Shown here: positions 23,771 to 36,511 of the stretch, piece by piece
Layout: the number at the start of each line of letters is the position of its first letter
Position numbering within the stretch: the stretch's first letter is position 1
From: Talpa occidentalis
Taxonomy: Eukaryota > Chordata > Mammalia > Eulipotyphla > Talpidae
Length of the DNA stretch: 64,000 bases
Assembly (NCBI RefSeq): GCF_014898055.3
Contig: NW_023602073.1
Location: 24,971,784-25,035,783 of the forward strand
Direction of reading: 5' to 3'
Program-made: the position numbers and the translations under genes
Notes under the pieces: model-generated
Seen by the model: only the letters and a program-made list of their open reading frames with translations
Told to the model about the DNA's origin: nothing
The model's database searches: none

Positions 23771-26082
23771 GAAAAGAAACCCTTATGTGTCACAAGATGA
23801 GGAAATGAAAAAATAAAGCATTTACTGATGCTAGAAGAAGTTACTTGATTCTACTCAGAACACCAGAGCAGGAACTTGCTTAGCTTTTGCTCTAGGATAA
23901 TCTGTCTCTGTTGACTTCTCTGCTCAGTGCCTTTAAATAACATTCTTTAGGGAATAGGAGTTTGAAGGAGGAAGACCAACCGAGAAATGATAAAATTTTC
24001 AGAAACCTACTGCAGAGTATACCTTCAGTGGTTAAAACAGTTAATGTGCAAGTAAAATTTGTAGCTTTTATCCCTTTTAAAATTTTACAACTCCAGTGAA
24101 AGTGAATTTAGGCTAGAAATTTATAAGTGACAAACAGAATGAGTCTTTTGCACTTAGAATATACCTCGGCTCCCATCTGACTCATAAATAATGAGGATTA
24201 TTAATATAATGCAACAACTACAGCCTAGAAGGACCCAGCACAAACAATCAACCCATAATTATACTATCTTCAGAGAAATGCTTTAATTTATTTTAAGATG
24301 AAGAAGCTCTGTTTCAAAATTATATTTATACATACAATATAAAGAAGAGGGTAAAGGAGAGCAAGAATTTGAAGAGTGGAAAAAAAAACCCAAGGTTTTT
24401 TAAAAAAATTTAAATCATTTAAAAATCAGAGGTAACTGCCCATTCATCTTTTATTTCATAAGGAAATTAATGACAAAAGCAACAGAGTAGCCAAGAAAAG
24501 TAAGAAGGAATGGAACTCAAAGTGTCGCTTTTCAGGCAGACTGAAGACAAACATGTCTAAGAAGTCATGTTAACCTAGAAGCTATTTGTAGGAACACTAG
24601 GTATTTCGTCTTTACTAACTTAGATGTTCAAGAAAACCATGAATTTCTAAGCATTTTGTCAAATGTGCAGTATCCAGGTAAATAGGGTTTTGATTACTTG
24701 GTTACACAAGGAAAACTTGAGTTCTAATTCAAAATGAAATTTTATTTTATATTTGGCAATTAAGGCCAAGTGATCCTCAAAATCAGAGAGATTGACCAGT
24801 TCAGAATCCAAACCACATAGCAACTCCACCTCATAGATAGACTCTAAGACATAAGTATACTGGTCACCTGGTAATAAACACATATCCTGGCTCCCTCATT
24901 ACTAGAGGGGGAACTTCAGTGAAGGTAAAAGTGGAGGAGGAAAATGAACAAAGTTCCTTATCTCCAACAAGGCAACTCAGACATTAAACTTGTGTAATGC
25001 TGAGTAGCTAATTTGAATAAACACTTCATGGCCCATGAGGTAGGAGATGAGATTCTTTGCTTACTGTTGTTTGTGATTACATCAGTGTCACCTAGATCAG
25101 CATTTTCTGTGGTCTGTTCTGCAGAACAGTAAACCTTCTTCTACCCAGCCCCTGCCAGATGCTCTGAGAACAGTGACTTTGGGAAATGCCATTGGAGAAC
25201 CAGAGTGCTCAAGAGCACAAGAGGACAACAGCAAACAATATGGTTTAAGTCAATTTAACCCAGAGCTTCTCTCAGATTCATTGGCCAACACGACCCTTTA
25301 ATGGGGCATTCTGGAACTTTCTCTCTGAGGGAAACTTTTCTCTTGGAAATTTACATACCAGGTTTCAGGAAAATTTGTGGTTTTCTTTTGAGCAGTCCAT
25401 CCAACTCAGCAGGGACGTAGTTAGTTGGGGAGGGGCCATCCGTCTAGGAGGGGGTGACTGACCTGGAAGATCCTAACCAAGCAGGTGACCAGCCATTTCT
25501 CTACCTGTTCTGCATCTCTCAAGCTTCACGCAATGAGCTCCCCATGGGCCAGCCACACATCAGTCCCCAGGTAGGTCCAGGTATAGATTGACCCAAGGGG
25601 GTTTAATACCACAGAGTATCTGCCCAAAGTAACAATTTTTGGTTCTGATATAATTGATTTTAGGTACTTCTTTCTGAGAGTAACTCAGACAGTAATTTCC
25701 TCTGGAGCCACAGATCATGAAAAGAAGCACATTGCCAGCATACAGATTTGTATTCCTCCTTACTGTGGGAGCATCACCTGCAGCTGGTTCCGTAGGAGAA
25801 CCACCCACTGACCAAGTGTATGGGAAGAAGGAAGGATCACAGATTCATTTTAAGCTGAGGTTGTGCTCTACATTCTTCATGGATCTGGATCAGATCCTGG
25901 TTTAAGCAAACTACTTTAAAAGTATTTTGGGTCAATTGGGAACATATAAATATGGATTGGGTATTAGATGATACTAGGGAATTAGTCTTATTACATGTTA
26001 TAATACCTTGGCGTTATATAGGGCATTTTTCTAATTTTTTAGAGATTTTTGATTAGAGATATCTGTAATTCACTTTAAAAAT
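23771..26082. other. Unassigned intergenic sequence
   Basis: I see no gene, exon-like open frame or repeat I can name. The 74-codon minus-strand frame at 24,659-24,883 is identical in the right copy, which reflects accurate interior consensus and not selection. Confidence 0.5.
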
Positions 26083-26093
26083 ATTTCAAGGAA

Positions 26094-26204
26094 GGCCTCC
26101 CCTGGTGGCGCAGCGGTTGAGCGCTGGGCTCTGAGGCTGCCCGCAGCCTCTGCGGCGCCTGTTCGTTCCCTGGGCACCGGCGGGGTCCCACAAAAAAAAA
26201 AAAA
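26094..26204 (+). mobile_element. Short 3'-truncated SINE with poly(A) tail
   Basis: Only the tRNA-like head is present, GGCCTCCCCTGGTGGCGCAG to 'ggcgggg tcccac', followed at once by 13 A. A short direct repeat (TTCAAGGAA at the left, 26,085-26,093, and ATTCAAGGAA at the right, 26,204-26,213) marks it as a complete insertion event and not a later deletion of a longer SINE. Confidence 0.82.
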
Positions 26205-26307
26205 TTCAAGGAAAAAAATCAATTGAAATGGCCAAATCTTAGTAATTATTTGGTAATAGCTAAACAGTAATATCATTATACAATTCTTTCAACTCCCCCT
26301 ACTTTTT

Positions 26308-26573
26308 TTAAAAAAAAAGATTTATTTATTTATGCATACACGAGCTGGGGTACAGACCAGAGGGATGGGGGTGAGAGGATTCACCAGAGACAGAGTGGAG
26401 ACAGAACAGTCAGATCAACTGAAATACAATACTGAGGGGAGTAGTGGGCGAGACAGGAGAGGTCTGCTGCACCATGTGGGTAGCTCCCTGGTCAGGGAGC
26501 GAACTCATGCTGCAGTGGCTGTTGGTAGCTTCATAGGTTGCGTCTTAACCCATTGCGCCACCAGGGAGGTCCC
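26308..26573 (-). mobile_element. tRNA-derived SINE, diverged subfamily
   Basis: The SINE has the 'gcgaactcatgctgcagtgg' signature and a TTTTTTTAAAAAAAAAGATT tail region. The target-site duplication is about 18 bp (TCAACTCCCCCTACTTTT on the left, TCAACTTCCCCTACTTTT on the right). Confidence 0.9.
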
Positions 26574-28454
26574 TCAACTTCCCCTACTTTTGAAAAATAT
26601 CAAAATAATAAGTAAGCACAAAATGAATTTTACAAGCAATGCTGAGCTGAAAAGAGCAATACAAAAAAAAAAAAAAAAAAAAGCCAATGTGGAAAAACTA
26701 TGTTTCCATTATATAAAGTCCGAAAACTGGCCAAAATCCCACAACGACAAAACAATTGTAGAAAGCTAAAGCTCTAAAGTTTGAAATCACAAAAAAAAAG
26801 CAAAGGAAGGATATGATCACAACAAAAATCAGAACAGGTGCCAAGGGGAACTGTAAACAGGCACTTTCAGGGGGTTACAGGTGCTGCCCATATTTTATTT
26901 TTTGCCTTGGGTGGGGTTACACAGTATTCACTTTACAGTCATTTTTTAAATTAATGTTGAAACTCATGTTGCATTTTCCTGATGTATGTTTTATTTTGAA
27001 AATAAAATCATTAAAGGCACATTCTTTTGTACTTATTGCACAGTCTCTGGACTGATGTACTAATGAATTTTGCATGTCAGCAGATACTCCTGTTATGAAA
27101 GAAAAGTCACAAGGCATTAAAGTCACAATCCCCTGGTTGCTCCTATTAGGTCACAGGAGGAGAGGGTTGTGCTATTACTTGCAGGTCTCCAGGTCGGACA
27201 GAACCTGAAGCTGGCAGCAAGTTTTAGGGTGAGAATTTTGCAGAAGTAAAATTCTGATTTTTGAAACAGGCGGCTGTAGAGTCCATCCTCAAAGTGACAA
27301 GTAAGAACAAGCAAGGGGAGTTCGCAAGGATCGGGCTCAGCCATCTTAGGAGCAGACTCAGGTAGGTTTGTGTTACAAGGGGCAGATTCCATTTTTAATT
27401 TCTTTACTCCAATCTGCACAGGAAAACTTCAAATTCTAGTAGATAAGTATCAATTTTCTCTTCTGAGATCTATGAGACACACAAAAAAAATCTCCTTCTC
27501 CATATATTGGCCCCTGTTATTGGGATGTGGTAGAACCAAACTTAATAAAGCTAAGATGTGAAAAAAAAATTGATGTTAGGCTCCATTCACAGCCTTCACT
27601 TTGTCCTTTCATCTATATATCACCTAGCAGGATAGATTTTCATTGAATGTGAAACAGGAGGCCCTAGAGTGATAGGGAAGGCACTATAATGGAAGTGTTT
27701 ATATTAGAAAGAGCCCAGCCCTTTGGGGCTTGCTTCTATTACTTGTAGGAAAGCATGTCATAATATCTAGATTTTTGTGATTGTGCATGGAGCCACAATT
27801 CACATGTTCTCTGTTGCCTCTAAAACTCCCCCAGGAATAGAAAGAAAACTCATTGATTTAGAGTTAGCTAAGTGAGTTAGTTGCTCCTTCCAGATGTAGG
27901 AAGCATAATGCTGTAGTGTATTTCATTCCAGACACCTAATTATTATTGATCACTTTATGATAGAAATGTACTGCCTAAAGCACTGAAGAATGGAAATCTG
28001 AAATCCTGCCCAGAATGGCTTAAACACCCCAGCTACCACCTGTTACCAAAAAGATAATAGGGCCCTTGTTCAAAGTGTTTTGTGGTGACAAGTACATGGA
28101 AAAAGCTTGCTGCTTCACTGCTTGATTTTCTACTCATGGTCATTAGAAGGTAATATTAGAGATACCTTTCACATCTTAATTTTCTGACACTTTATAAGAC
28201 AGAGAAAGACAGCAGCATTGGATTTAGGGGTTTTATTTGTTCTTATTATCTACAGTCAGAACTAAAATCAGCTAATAATTTTGAACAAAAATTAAAAAAT
28301 CATAACTATGTATAGTTATGTCAGATTTCCACTCAAATAGTTTTCATGAAAGGGACATATTGTACAAAGACTTGACTTCTCTCCTCCATTGCCATGGTAA
28401 CACTATATATTAGTAGCTGTTCTCCTTGCTTTTCTCATAGTACATTATGTATGT
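26574..28454. other. Unassigned intergenic sequence
   Basis: No gene is visible. A poly(A) run lies at 26,664-26,681. The stretch 26,930-27,290 matches its right-hand counterpart unusually poorly. Confidence 0.5.
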
Positions 28455-28600
28455 CTAAAAACAACTCCAGAGGTTGGGATTAATTTCTCCATTTTGCAGA
28501 TAAAGAGTGTTAAGTAACTTGCCCAAGATACAAAGTTCAACCTAAGCCAAGTGATTTCAGTGTGTGAACACTCAAATATGACATTATCTTGCCATCTATC
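28455..28600 (-). mobile_element. MIR SINE, reverse orientation
   Basis: 'tttctccattttgcagataa', 'agtgttaagtaacttgccca' and 'agatacaaag' follow the reversed MIR core. Confidence 0.75.
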
Positions 28601-28980
28601 TTGCCTTTATGAGTCAGGGATATGCTTTACAATTTGTCCATCCTCTACATAAAAAAAATTAACTTGTACAGATAGGCTATCATGCATCTACAGGCGAACT
28701 AATATTGGATTTTTGACTATTTTCTGGGCAAAATGATCTGTAGATGATTATTTCTTAAATAATTTAATGAAGCTTAGGGATTATTGCCATGTGAATGAGG
28801 TTTCACATACAAAGACCAAGCAACATAAAGTTCTTGTACATAAAGTTCTATAAACTGTGGATTGTTAATTACAACCACTCTTCATTTATAACACATTTTA
28901 AACTGTCAGAGGAAATGCAGTCACACACACATTTAAAAAAAAATAGCAGGATTCAATTCTTTCATTTGCTTGAATCTGAT

Positions 28981-29248
28981 TTTTTTTTTAAAGATTTATT
29001 TATTTATAGAAGCACTGGGGTACAGGCCAGAGGTGTGGGAGGGTGAGAGAATTCAAAATCACCAGAGACAGAGTGGGGAGCAGAACAGGCTGATGAAATA
29101 CACTGCTGGGGGAGCAGTGGGTGAGACAGGAGAGGTCTGCCGCACCATATGGGAATCCCCCTGGCCAGTCGGGAATCGAACCCCACTGCAGAGGCTGCAG
29201 ACAGCTTCACAGCGCTGCACTCAACTGCCTGCGCCACCAGGGAGGCCC
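28981..29248 (-). mobile_element. tRNA-derived SINE with target-site duplication
   Basis: The SINE runs from a T9 run and AAAGATTTATTTATTTATAG to 'gcgccaccagggaggccc'. TTGAATCTGATT repeats on both sides. The copy carries the main-subfamily 'ctgcagaggctgcag' signature. Confidence 0.92.
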
Positions 29249-29785
29249 TTGAATCTGATTCTTTAGGACAAGAACTTTGTTCCATAATATTGTCCAACAG
29301 TTTCTCAATTTCTAGGGATTAACTCCCATTTATGGGTTGGTTTAAGTAAAGTCCTGGCAAAAGCAGCAATTTAGAATTCAGATTCTGATTTTTAGTACCA
29401 CCAGGGCTTGAGGGGGTAAAAGGGTGAAGTACCCAATGGGGCTCTGGTACTGATGGGAGTTCAGCTGACCTCAGTGGTGTTCAAGGCAAATACTGGCCAT
29501 CAGCCATTTACTTTCTTGCTGGAAAATCCATAAAAAGGTCTGTGCTGGCCCTCATCATTAGGTTGATAGAAAATCTTGTCTGAGGTTGCACTTATATATT
29601 ACAGGAATGAGTGATGAAACAGATCAATCAACTTGATTTGATTTTTCCTGTTTTTAAAACTTCCTGTGACCTGACAAGAGCTAAATTAGATAATTGCTAT
29701 GAACCATGAAGACAGCATCTAAACAGAAACTGTCTGGACTCTGTCCCAGTTGTGCTGAAACTATTAGCTCAGTGGTGCTATTGGT
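29249..29785. other. Unassigned intergenic sequence
   Basis: No gene or named repeat is visible between the SINE and the old L1 piece. Confidence 0.5.
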
Positions 29786-29789
29786 TCAT

Positions 29790-30475
29790 TTCTTTTTAAT
29801 CGTGGTCAAACATACTTAAAAAATTTACCATCTTAACCAGTTCAGTAGTGTCAAGAATACTCAATTGTGCAACCAATCTCCAGAACTCTTTCATCTTGCA
29901 AAACTGACACTCGATCCCCATTAAACAAGGCCCATTCTTTCCTACTTCCTGCCCCCAGGCTGCCACCTTTTTACTTTTTGTCTCTATGAATCTGTCTGCT
30001 CTGAGTACCTCAAAGCAGTGGAACCATACAGTATTTGTCTTATTTGTGACTGGTTTAATTCATTTAGCATGGTATTCTCAAGGTTCATACCTGTTGTAGT
30101 ATGGGACAGGATTTCTTTCCTTGTTAAGGTTGAGTAATATTGGATATGTGACATTTGTTTATCCATTCATCCATCAATGGGCATTTGGGTTGCTTCCACC
30201 TCTTGGTTATTGTGAATAATGCTGCTATTAAAATCGGTTGACAAATATCTCTTCATCATCCTATTTCAATTCTTTTGGCTATGTACTGAAAGTGGAATTG
30301 TTAGATCATATGATGATTTATTTTTATGTTTTTAAGAAAATGCTTATCTGTTTTACAATGACTGTATTATTTTACACGCCTATCAACAGTGCATAAAGGC
30401 TTCAGTTTCTTTACATCCAGACAACACTTGTTTTCTGTTTTGTTTAGAGTAGTCATCCTAATGGGATGAGGTGGT
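29790..30475 (-). mobile_element. Ancient L1 3' end
   Basis: The stretch reads, in reverse, as the end of L1 ORF2: 'catccatcaatgggcatttg', 'aataatgctgctattaaaat', 'gaaagtggaattgttagatc', 'ccaccttttt'. It differs clearly from the young L1, so it belongs to an old family. The fragment is 5'-truncated. Confidence 0.75.
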
Positions 30476-30719
30476 AAAACTTTGCAAAAAGATGTCAAAA
30501 TTCAGGGAGAGGGGAAGTATGAGAATACAGACATATAGTATTTGACCAAGAGTTTAAATGCTTTTAAAGATTTTGATTTCTTCAGCTCAGGTCATAAAAA
30601 TATCACAAACATACTATAATCCTCTTTTGACCCTTTGGAGTTATAAGACTTGATTAATTTATAAAAGAAAAGTGGGGATTGAGTTGTGGAAAGGATGAAT
30701 AAGAGAAAAGGTTACATTT

Positions 30720-30996
30720 GCTTTCTTTTTTTAATCAAAGATTTTTATTATTTATACAAGAACCGGGTATAAGCCAGATGTGCAGGAGGGTGAGAGGATT
30801 CACCAGAGACAGAGTGGGGAACAGAACAGGCAGACTGACTGAAATACACTGCTGATGGGCGTAGCGGACGAGACAGGAGAGGCCTGCCACGCCATGTAGG
30901 CATCTTGCAGGCGGGCCAAGATCGAACCTGAGCTGCAGAGGCCGCAGACAGCCTCACAGCGCAGTGCTCAACCGCCTGTGCCACCAAGGGAGGCCC
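30720..30996 (-). mobile_element. tRNA-derived SINE, left copy of the SINE with a known empty site
   Basis: The SINE sits between two copies of AGAAAAGGTTACATTT (about 30,704-30,719 and 30,996-31,011). The body has small deletions compared with the same SINE at 45,762-46,041, as expected beside a contig end. The related sequence at 47,314 lacks the insertion. Confidence 0.92.
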
Positions 30997-31032
30997 AGAA
31001 AAGGTTACATTTTCCAGAGAAAGAAATAAAGG

Positions 31033-31132
31033 NNNNNNNNNNNNNNNNNNNNNNNNNNNNNNNNNNNNNNNNNNNNNNNNNNNNNNNNNNNNNNNNNNNN
31101 NNNNNNNNNNNNNNNNNNNNNNNNNNNNNNNN
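31033..31132. other. Assembly gap of exactly 100 N
   Basis: One hundred N characters separate the two copies of the ~15 kb segment. One hundred is a conventional placeholder for a gap of unknown size, so the number carries no distance information. Open frames that cross it are meaningless. Confidence 0.99.
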
Positions 31133-31834
31133 CTTGGAGCCCTTGGTAGATTTGATAGACCTTCAGTGCTGAAGAAGGGGACCACATACACAGAGACCAG
31201 CAGGCAGGGAGGCAGACATGAGGAGGCGGGGGCTGGCCTGAGAGGATGGCTGGGGGCAGACAGCACCCGAGGTTTCCAGCCCTTGTTTCTCTGTGTTCTC
31301 TCCATGGCTTCTTCTGGTTTCTCTCTCCTTATCTCCTTTTATCTCTGACTTCCTGGCCCAGGTATCCATATTTAATATGGGCATGCCCCATGCTCCTGGC
31401 TTCTCCATCCAGATGTCCAAAAGGTGTGCATGCCTGTGCCGCATTCCAAGCACTTTTAAAAACGATTTATTTATGCACACAAGAACTGGGTACAGGCCAG
31501 AGGGGTGGAGGATTCACAAGAGACAGAGTGGGGATCAGAACGGCAATAACTGAAACACACTGCTGAGGGGAAGCAGCAGGTGAGTCAGGAGAGGTGCTGC
31601 GCCATGTGGGTCAGCTCCCCTGGCCGGGATCGAACTCATGCTGCAGTGGCTGCGGATAGCTTCATAGGTTGCATCTCAATCCCCTGTGCACCAAGGAGGC
31701 CTCCAAAGCACTTTTTACTCAAGAGCAATATCATGTGTGGTAATGAAACCTGAGAGGAAAGCAAGGCTGGAGGTGGCAGCTGCAGAGGCCATGGCGGGAA
31801 GCAAAAGAGCCTGATTTAACCCATTTTCCTTACA
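31133..31834 (+). mobile_element. Candidate LTR, right copy, missing its first 52 bp
   Basis: It is the counterpart of 15,961-16,687 and ends CCTTACA. The TGTAGG start is absent because the copy begins at the gap edge. It is interrupted by the SINE at 31,455-31,702. Confidence 0.4.
31455..31702 (-). mobile_element. tRNA-derived SINE, counterpart of 16,303-16,553
   Basis: It has the same position, subfamily signature and flanks as the left copy, with several one-base deletions. Confidence 0.88.
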
Positions 31835-32268
31835 TTATAGAAGGGAATTATTTAAGTAAAATACCATATTATGACTACTTAGAAAATTTATATACTTGTG
31901 AAGATTATTCACAACATAATAATCCATTTTTGACTATTGTAATTAAAAAGCAGGATAAGTGCAGATAGATTATAATGCAATTATGTAATTAAACATGCAT
32001 AAAGCCAAAGATTCAAATAAATGAGGAAAGAAATGAAAGGTAATTTTTTTGCTCAGATGGTAAAACTTAAATTTCTGTAATGTTTAAACTTTAAAGAATT
32101 TTGAGGTAAAGTACCTGCAGATTCTTATTTTAAGAAATGCTATATTCTAACACTTTGCTCTTAAATTATTAATTATGTGATATAAAACAGAAAAATAAAT
32201 GTTCGGTTAGGATGCATTAGGATCTAATATACTGAGACCATGCGAATGATAAAATAGTTACATATCAA

Positions 32269-34170
32269 TGTAGGCCCAGAATGCAGGCAGGAGGGCCACA
32301 GGGAAGGCGTAGGGTTAAAGGTGGGTGTAGAATTCACCAGAGAAGTGTCTGTTTTTGGGGAGTGAAGGAGTTCTAAGATCCTACCGCATGACAATATGGT
32401 GGCAGGAGAGAAGAAGGGATTTCCTATGAAGAAGAGGAAGGACAAGAGAATGGAAAGAGAATGCAAGCCAGTTGGAAAGTTCTGCTTGGTTTTTTTAAAA
32501 AGGTTTCTTAGCAGCACCCTGAGAAAAGACTGGAGATGAAACAGGAGACCCCACTCAGGGCTCCAGTGCTTGGCCCGAGCACTGCCTGTGAGCAGTGCAA
32601 GTTGCATTTTTACTGCCACCACCAGTGGCTCCGCTTGGGCTCAGGCTGCTGGCAGAAGCCAGCAGTGATAGCGGAGAGACAGCAGTGGTGACCCTAGCAT
32701 GCCACCACAGGCATGCAGCCCCTGAGGCTCCATGGGGCCAGCTCCTGTGCTCGGGCTCTCTCCAGTTGCAGGCAGTAGAGAGGCCCTTGGATTTGGTGCC
32801 TGGATCATGGAATGAACCAATCAGGTGTGAGCTTTGAAGCTGACCGGTAAATGCTCCAATCAGACATAGGATTGAAACCTATTCAATCAGACTGGTAGGT
32901 GGGGGCCGACTGAGGAGATAAGGCAGGGCAGGAGCAGCTTGGGAATGCGATCCACTGCTTGCACTGGCTCTCCGGCTTGCTTGGACTGAACTGCCTTCTA
33001 CTACACTCCTGTACTCTGGCTCACTTTTGCCTGCTTGGGACTTGCTCTGAGTTGCTTGCTCAGACTCACTTGCTTGGACTGGATACTTTTTTTTTTTTTT
33101 TTAATAAATTTTATTGTTATATTCCATACATTGCAGCCCCCATTCGACCCAATCTCCCCTCGCCGCCCCTAAAAGTGTCTTGGTTCATAGTTTTTTGTTG
33201 AATTTGATTTCACTTCTTATAGTTATTCATTTTCTGGTCCCTTATTTGTTTCTAGATTCCTGCTATGAGTGAGCATCCGGTATTTTTCTTTTTCTTTTTG
33301 GCTTATTCGCTGAGCATGATCTTCCAGCCTCATGTTGCGCAATGCATGTGTTTATCTTTTTGAATGATGAGCTATCATGGTATATATGTACCACATCTCT
33401 TGATCAGTCTCTATTTTTGGCATCTGGCTGTTTGCTTGGAATGGATACTTGCTTGCTCGGAACGCTCTCAGACGATCCAGCAGCTGCTCTGAGGAAGAAG
33501 AGAAGCAAGAGCTTCACAGAGATGCAAAGAGCTTCAGAGGCTGGGGGCCGCACCTCTCTCCAGCATGCCTCTGCCATCACCTGAAAGAGCACCAGGCCTG
33601 GGCCTGGTGTCTCAAAGAGCTCTATGTTGGAGTGGCGCAACTCATGGGGAGCTGTGGCGGTAGTGACGACATTACTGGCCGGTGCTGTCCAGCCCTGTTG
33701 ATGAGTGACCAGCACTCTGTGTCCGGGTGCGCTCTGAGAGCTGTTGGTCATCTAGCAGCATCTACTCCCTGATGCTGCTGTCTTTGCTGCTGTCGGGCCA
33801 GTGTCAGGTGTTGTCCATCCTGACCTTCGGACTGCTGCTGAGGGCTGCTGTGGTGTCATCTCAGCAGCCCCACTTGTGAGCACCTCCAGCTGTGGTGAGT
33901 GGGATCCTGGCCCACTGTTTGCCATGAGCTCCAGTCTGGATGGGACGGCACCATCTTGGATGAGGCTTTTGTTTAGGACTTTTGGACACTGTCTAGGGTG
34001 AGATAACCAGCCACTTGTGGACTTGAGAACTCCTTGTTTCCCGTTTGCTAAGCAAACCCATTGTTGTTGTTTCTGGCCTGAGCGGTTTTGCAATTTGGGT
34101 GTGGGTGAAGAACCCAGAGACGGTGAGCGACTTGTCCTCCACTGGCACTGTTCCTTTGGAGGTTACCACA
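32269..34170 (+). mobile_element. LTR-like element, counterpart of 17,126-19,097
   Basis: The same TGTAGG start, three CCAAT-type boxes (about 32,817-32,890) and end ...TTACCACA are present. The L1 at 33,088-33,431 interrupts it. One- and two-base deletions are frequent. Confidence 0.45.
33088..33431 (-). mobile_element. Young L1 3' end, counterpart of 17,954-18,335
   Basis: The insertion and its target-site duplication are shared with the left copy. This version is about 40 bp shorter through scattered deletions in C-, T- and A-runs, and its right-hand duplication reads TTGCTTGGAATGGATACTT. It shows the densest consensus errors of the window. Confidence 0.9.
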
Positions 34171-34899
34171 CTGAGAGGCAAGGTGAAGTGGGTTTTTTTA
34201 AGCTAGTGATTTAACACTAACTTATGTTTTAGGAGTGTAGGTTCACACATCATCTACAGATGCTGCTGTCATAACACGCTCCCCAGCAAGCACCAACCGT
34301 CCTGCCAATGAGCCACTCACTCCCTAAAGCCCTAATTCTTGTAGTTCAGTTTTGCCATCAGATTTCAAAGTTTAATTAATCAGTTAACAGATCTTTTGGG
34401 TGACTTTAAGTGACCAATATACACAAAGATGGTTTGCCATCCTGAATTAAAACGCATAAAATGATAAACTAGATTTCCTTTTTTGAAAAATGAGATTGCT
34501 CAGGGGCTTTTCAAAAACCACAGTTTAAAGCAGGCAGACATGATCTTCAGTGCTAAAGGGAGTGTCTGCAGTGAGGCGGACATAGACTTGGATACGGACG
34601 TCCTAGTTGGCGCGTATCACTGAGTATCACTAGATCATGGATGTTCTAGGCCAGCACATGACCATCTGGACTTCAGTTCTCACCACTCACTCAGCAGCTA
34701 CAGACCTGCTCCCACCGTGGGAGGCACTCTGTTGGGGGCTGAAGTGATGATGACACAGGGACAGCAACACCCCCCCCCCCGCAGCTTAGCGTCTGCAGAC
34801 AAATGTGCAGCTCACAGAGCATGAAAGGAGATCACTTAATGTGTGATGACAAACTGAGCAAAGGTCTTTTCAAAAAAGAGATAAGGGGTTAGCACAGCA

Positions 34900-35810
34900 T
34901 ATACTAAATAACCTGCCCAACTGGGATGTTAGAAACAGCTTTTCTGAGGAAGAGAATCCCAGCTGAGTTTGAAGATGAATAATATATTATTTCAACACAG
35001 AGAGCTCAGATAGGAGCTGAAGAATCTTCTAAATGCAGCAAACCAGGTAATGGCTCCTGATGAAGGAATCATGGTGTCATGGAGGGATAGAAAGGAAGCC
35101 TGTGTGAGCCAAAAGTGCCAGAGGGCAGGGACCTGGCACTGCAGGTCTCTCAGCTCATGTTTTTTGAAGGGCAATGGGATGAAATGATCAGATTTGAGTA
35201 TTTGAAAGGGCAACACCATTTTAGCATGAGGAGTGAATTGGAGGAAGGCTGGATCTGAGGGTTACAACAACCTACACCAGAGATGATGGCAGTTTATTTT
35301 TTTTATTTTTTAAAAAGATTTAATTTATTTATACAAGAAACGGGTACAGGCCAGACACGCGGGAGGGTGAGAGGATTCACCAGAGACAGAGCGGGGAACA
35401 GAACATGCAGACTGATGAAATACACTGCTAAGGGGAGCAGTGGGGAGACTGGAGAGGTCTGCCGCGCCATGTGGGTCCCGGGCCTGCTGGGATCGAACCG
35501 GCGCTGCAGAGGCTGCTGACAGCTTCACAGCGCTGTGTTCCACTGCCTGCGCCACCAGGGGAGCCCGATGATGGCAGTTTAGACTAAGATGCTGGCAATG
35601 GACATGGAGACAGAGGAGACTATCAAGGCATGAGAAGGGGACAATGATGCTTGGAAGTTAAGGATTAAATATGGGAGGTGAAGGAAAGACAGGAGTTAAG
35701 GGTGACTCTTATTTCCTTGTTTGCATAGCTGAAAGGAAGGTGGTGTTGACATGAAGGCAGGTGACACAGGTGAGAACCAGGCCTGGTGGAATGGGAGCGA
35801 TACCACATGT
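34900..35810 (-). mobile_element. L2-type fragment, counterpart of 19,850-20,760
   Basis: It shows the same reversed L2-type motifs as the left copy and is split by the SINE at 35,297-35,566. Confidence 0.5.
35297..35566 (-). mobile_element. tRNA-derived SINE, counterpart of 20,245-20,522
   Basis: GATGATGGCAGTTTA flanks it on both sides (35,282-35,296 and 35,567-35,581), as in the left copy. Confidence 0.92.
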
Positions 35811-36511
35811 ATGAAACACAAACAGAGATGGAAGCTCAGCAAGACTGCACTATGGCTACAGACTATGCTGGATTCTCCCAGGCACCAGTGCTCCCTCAGA
35901 CTTTTCCCTGGAAATACTCTGGTGGCAAAGGAGGAATGCTGGGGTGCCATTTCCTTAATATATTCAGCTTTTTCTTAAAAATTAAGGTGGGCCCATCTAA
36001 TAGCTGCTCTTATTTAAAGAAGAAAATACTCCCCACCCCCCCAACACACACTCCTTGCCTATTTCCAAGTTTGACACTTTGGAACAAGATGGCGTGTTTA
36101 TGCTTTGGCTGTTGTCCAATTCCTCCTACACAACCCTGTGCCACAGGGCACTCACAGATCATTTTGAGAGGGGTGGGATGTTACATTATTTAACTCACTC
36201 TACTTATGGTCCTGTGAAATATTCTTACTCCCATTTTACAGTTGAGGTAGCTGAGACTCAGGAAATTAACTTACTCAAAGTAAGTGGAAGCGCAAAAAGA
36301 CTTGTTAATGCCTGCTTTCCTTTTTCCATCATTCCACATGATTGTAAAGACCATTATCATGTAGAAAGCCACAAGAATGGAAGCAAATTTATTAGTAGTT
36401 TGTTTGGGGTTGAATGTGACAGCAATGACATATTAACCCTTTACTTTTAGGAACTTCTTCCTTGAAGGCACCTTTCATGGATCTTTCAACAAAGCAGTTT
36501 CAATGCCGCTC

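Larger units (their letters stand above)
15961..31032 (+). repeat. Duplicated ~15 kb segment, left copy
   Basis: This 15,072-bp segment starts 'cttggagcccttggtagatt' and ends 'agaaagaaataaagg' at the N gap. The same text, in the same order with the same nested repeats, occupies 31,133-46,077 (14,945 bp). Differences are mostly one- or two-base indels, often in homopolymers. Interior stretches are near-identical: for example the 74-codon minus-strand frame at 24,659-24,883 is unchanged at 39,663-39,887. The copy ends exactly where the gap begins, which suggests an unmerged contig overlap rather than a biological duplication. Confidence 0.95.

Noticed and set aside
30748..31305. A 185-codon minus-strand open frame
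   Set aside because: It runs through the 100-N gap and joins unrelated sequence on both sides, so the frame has no meaning.
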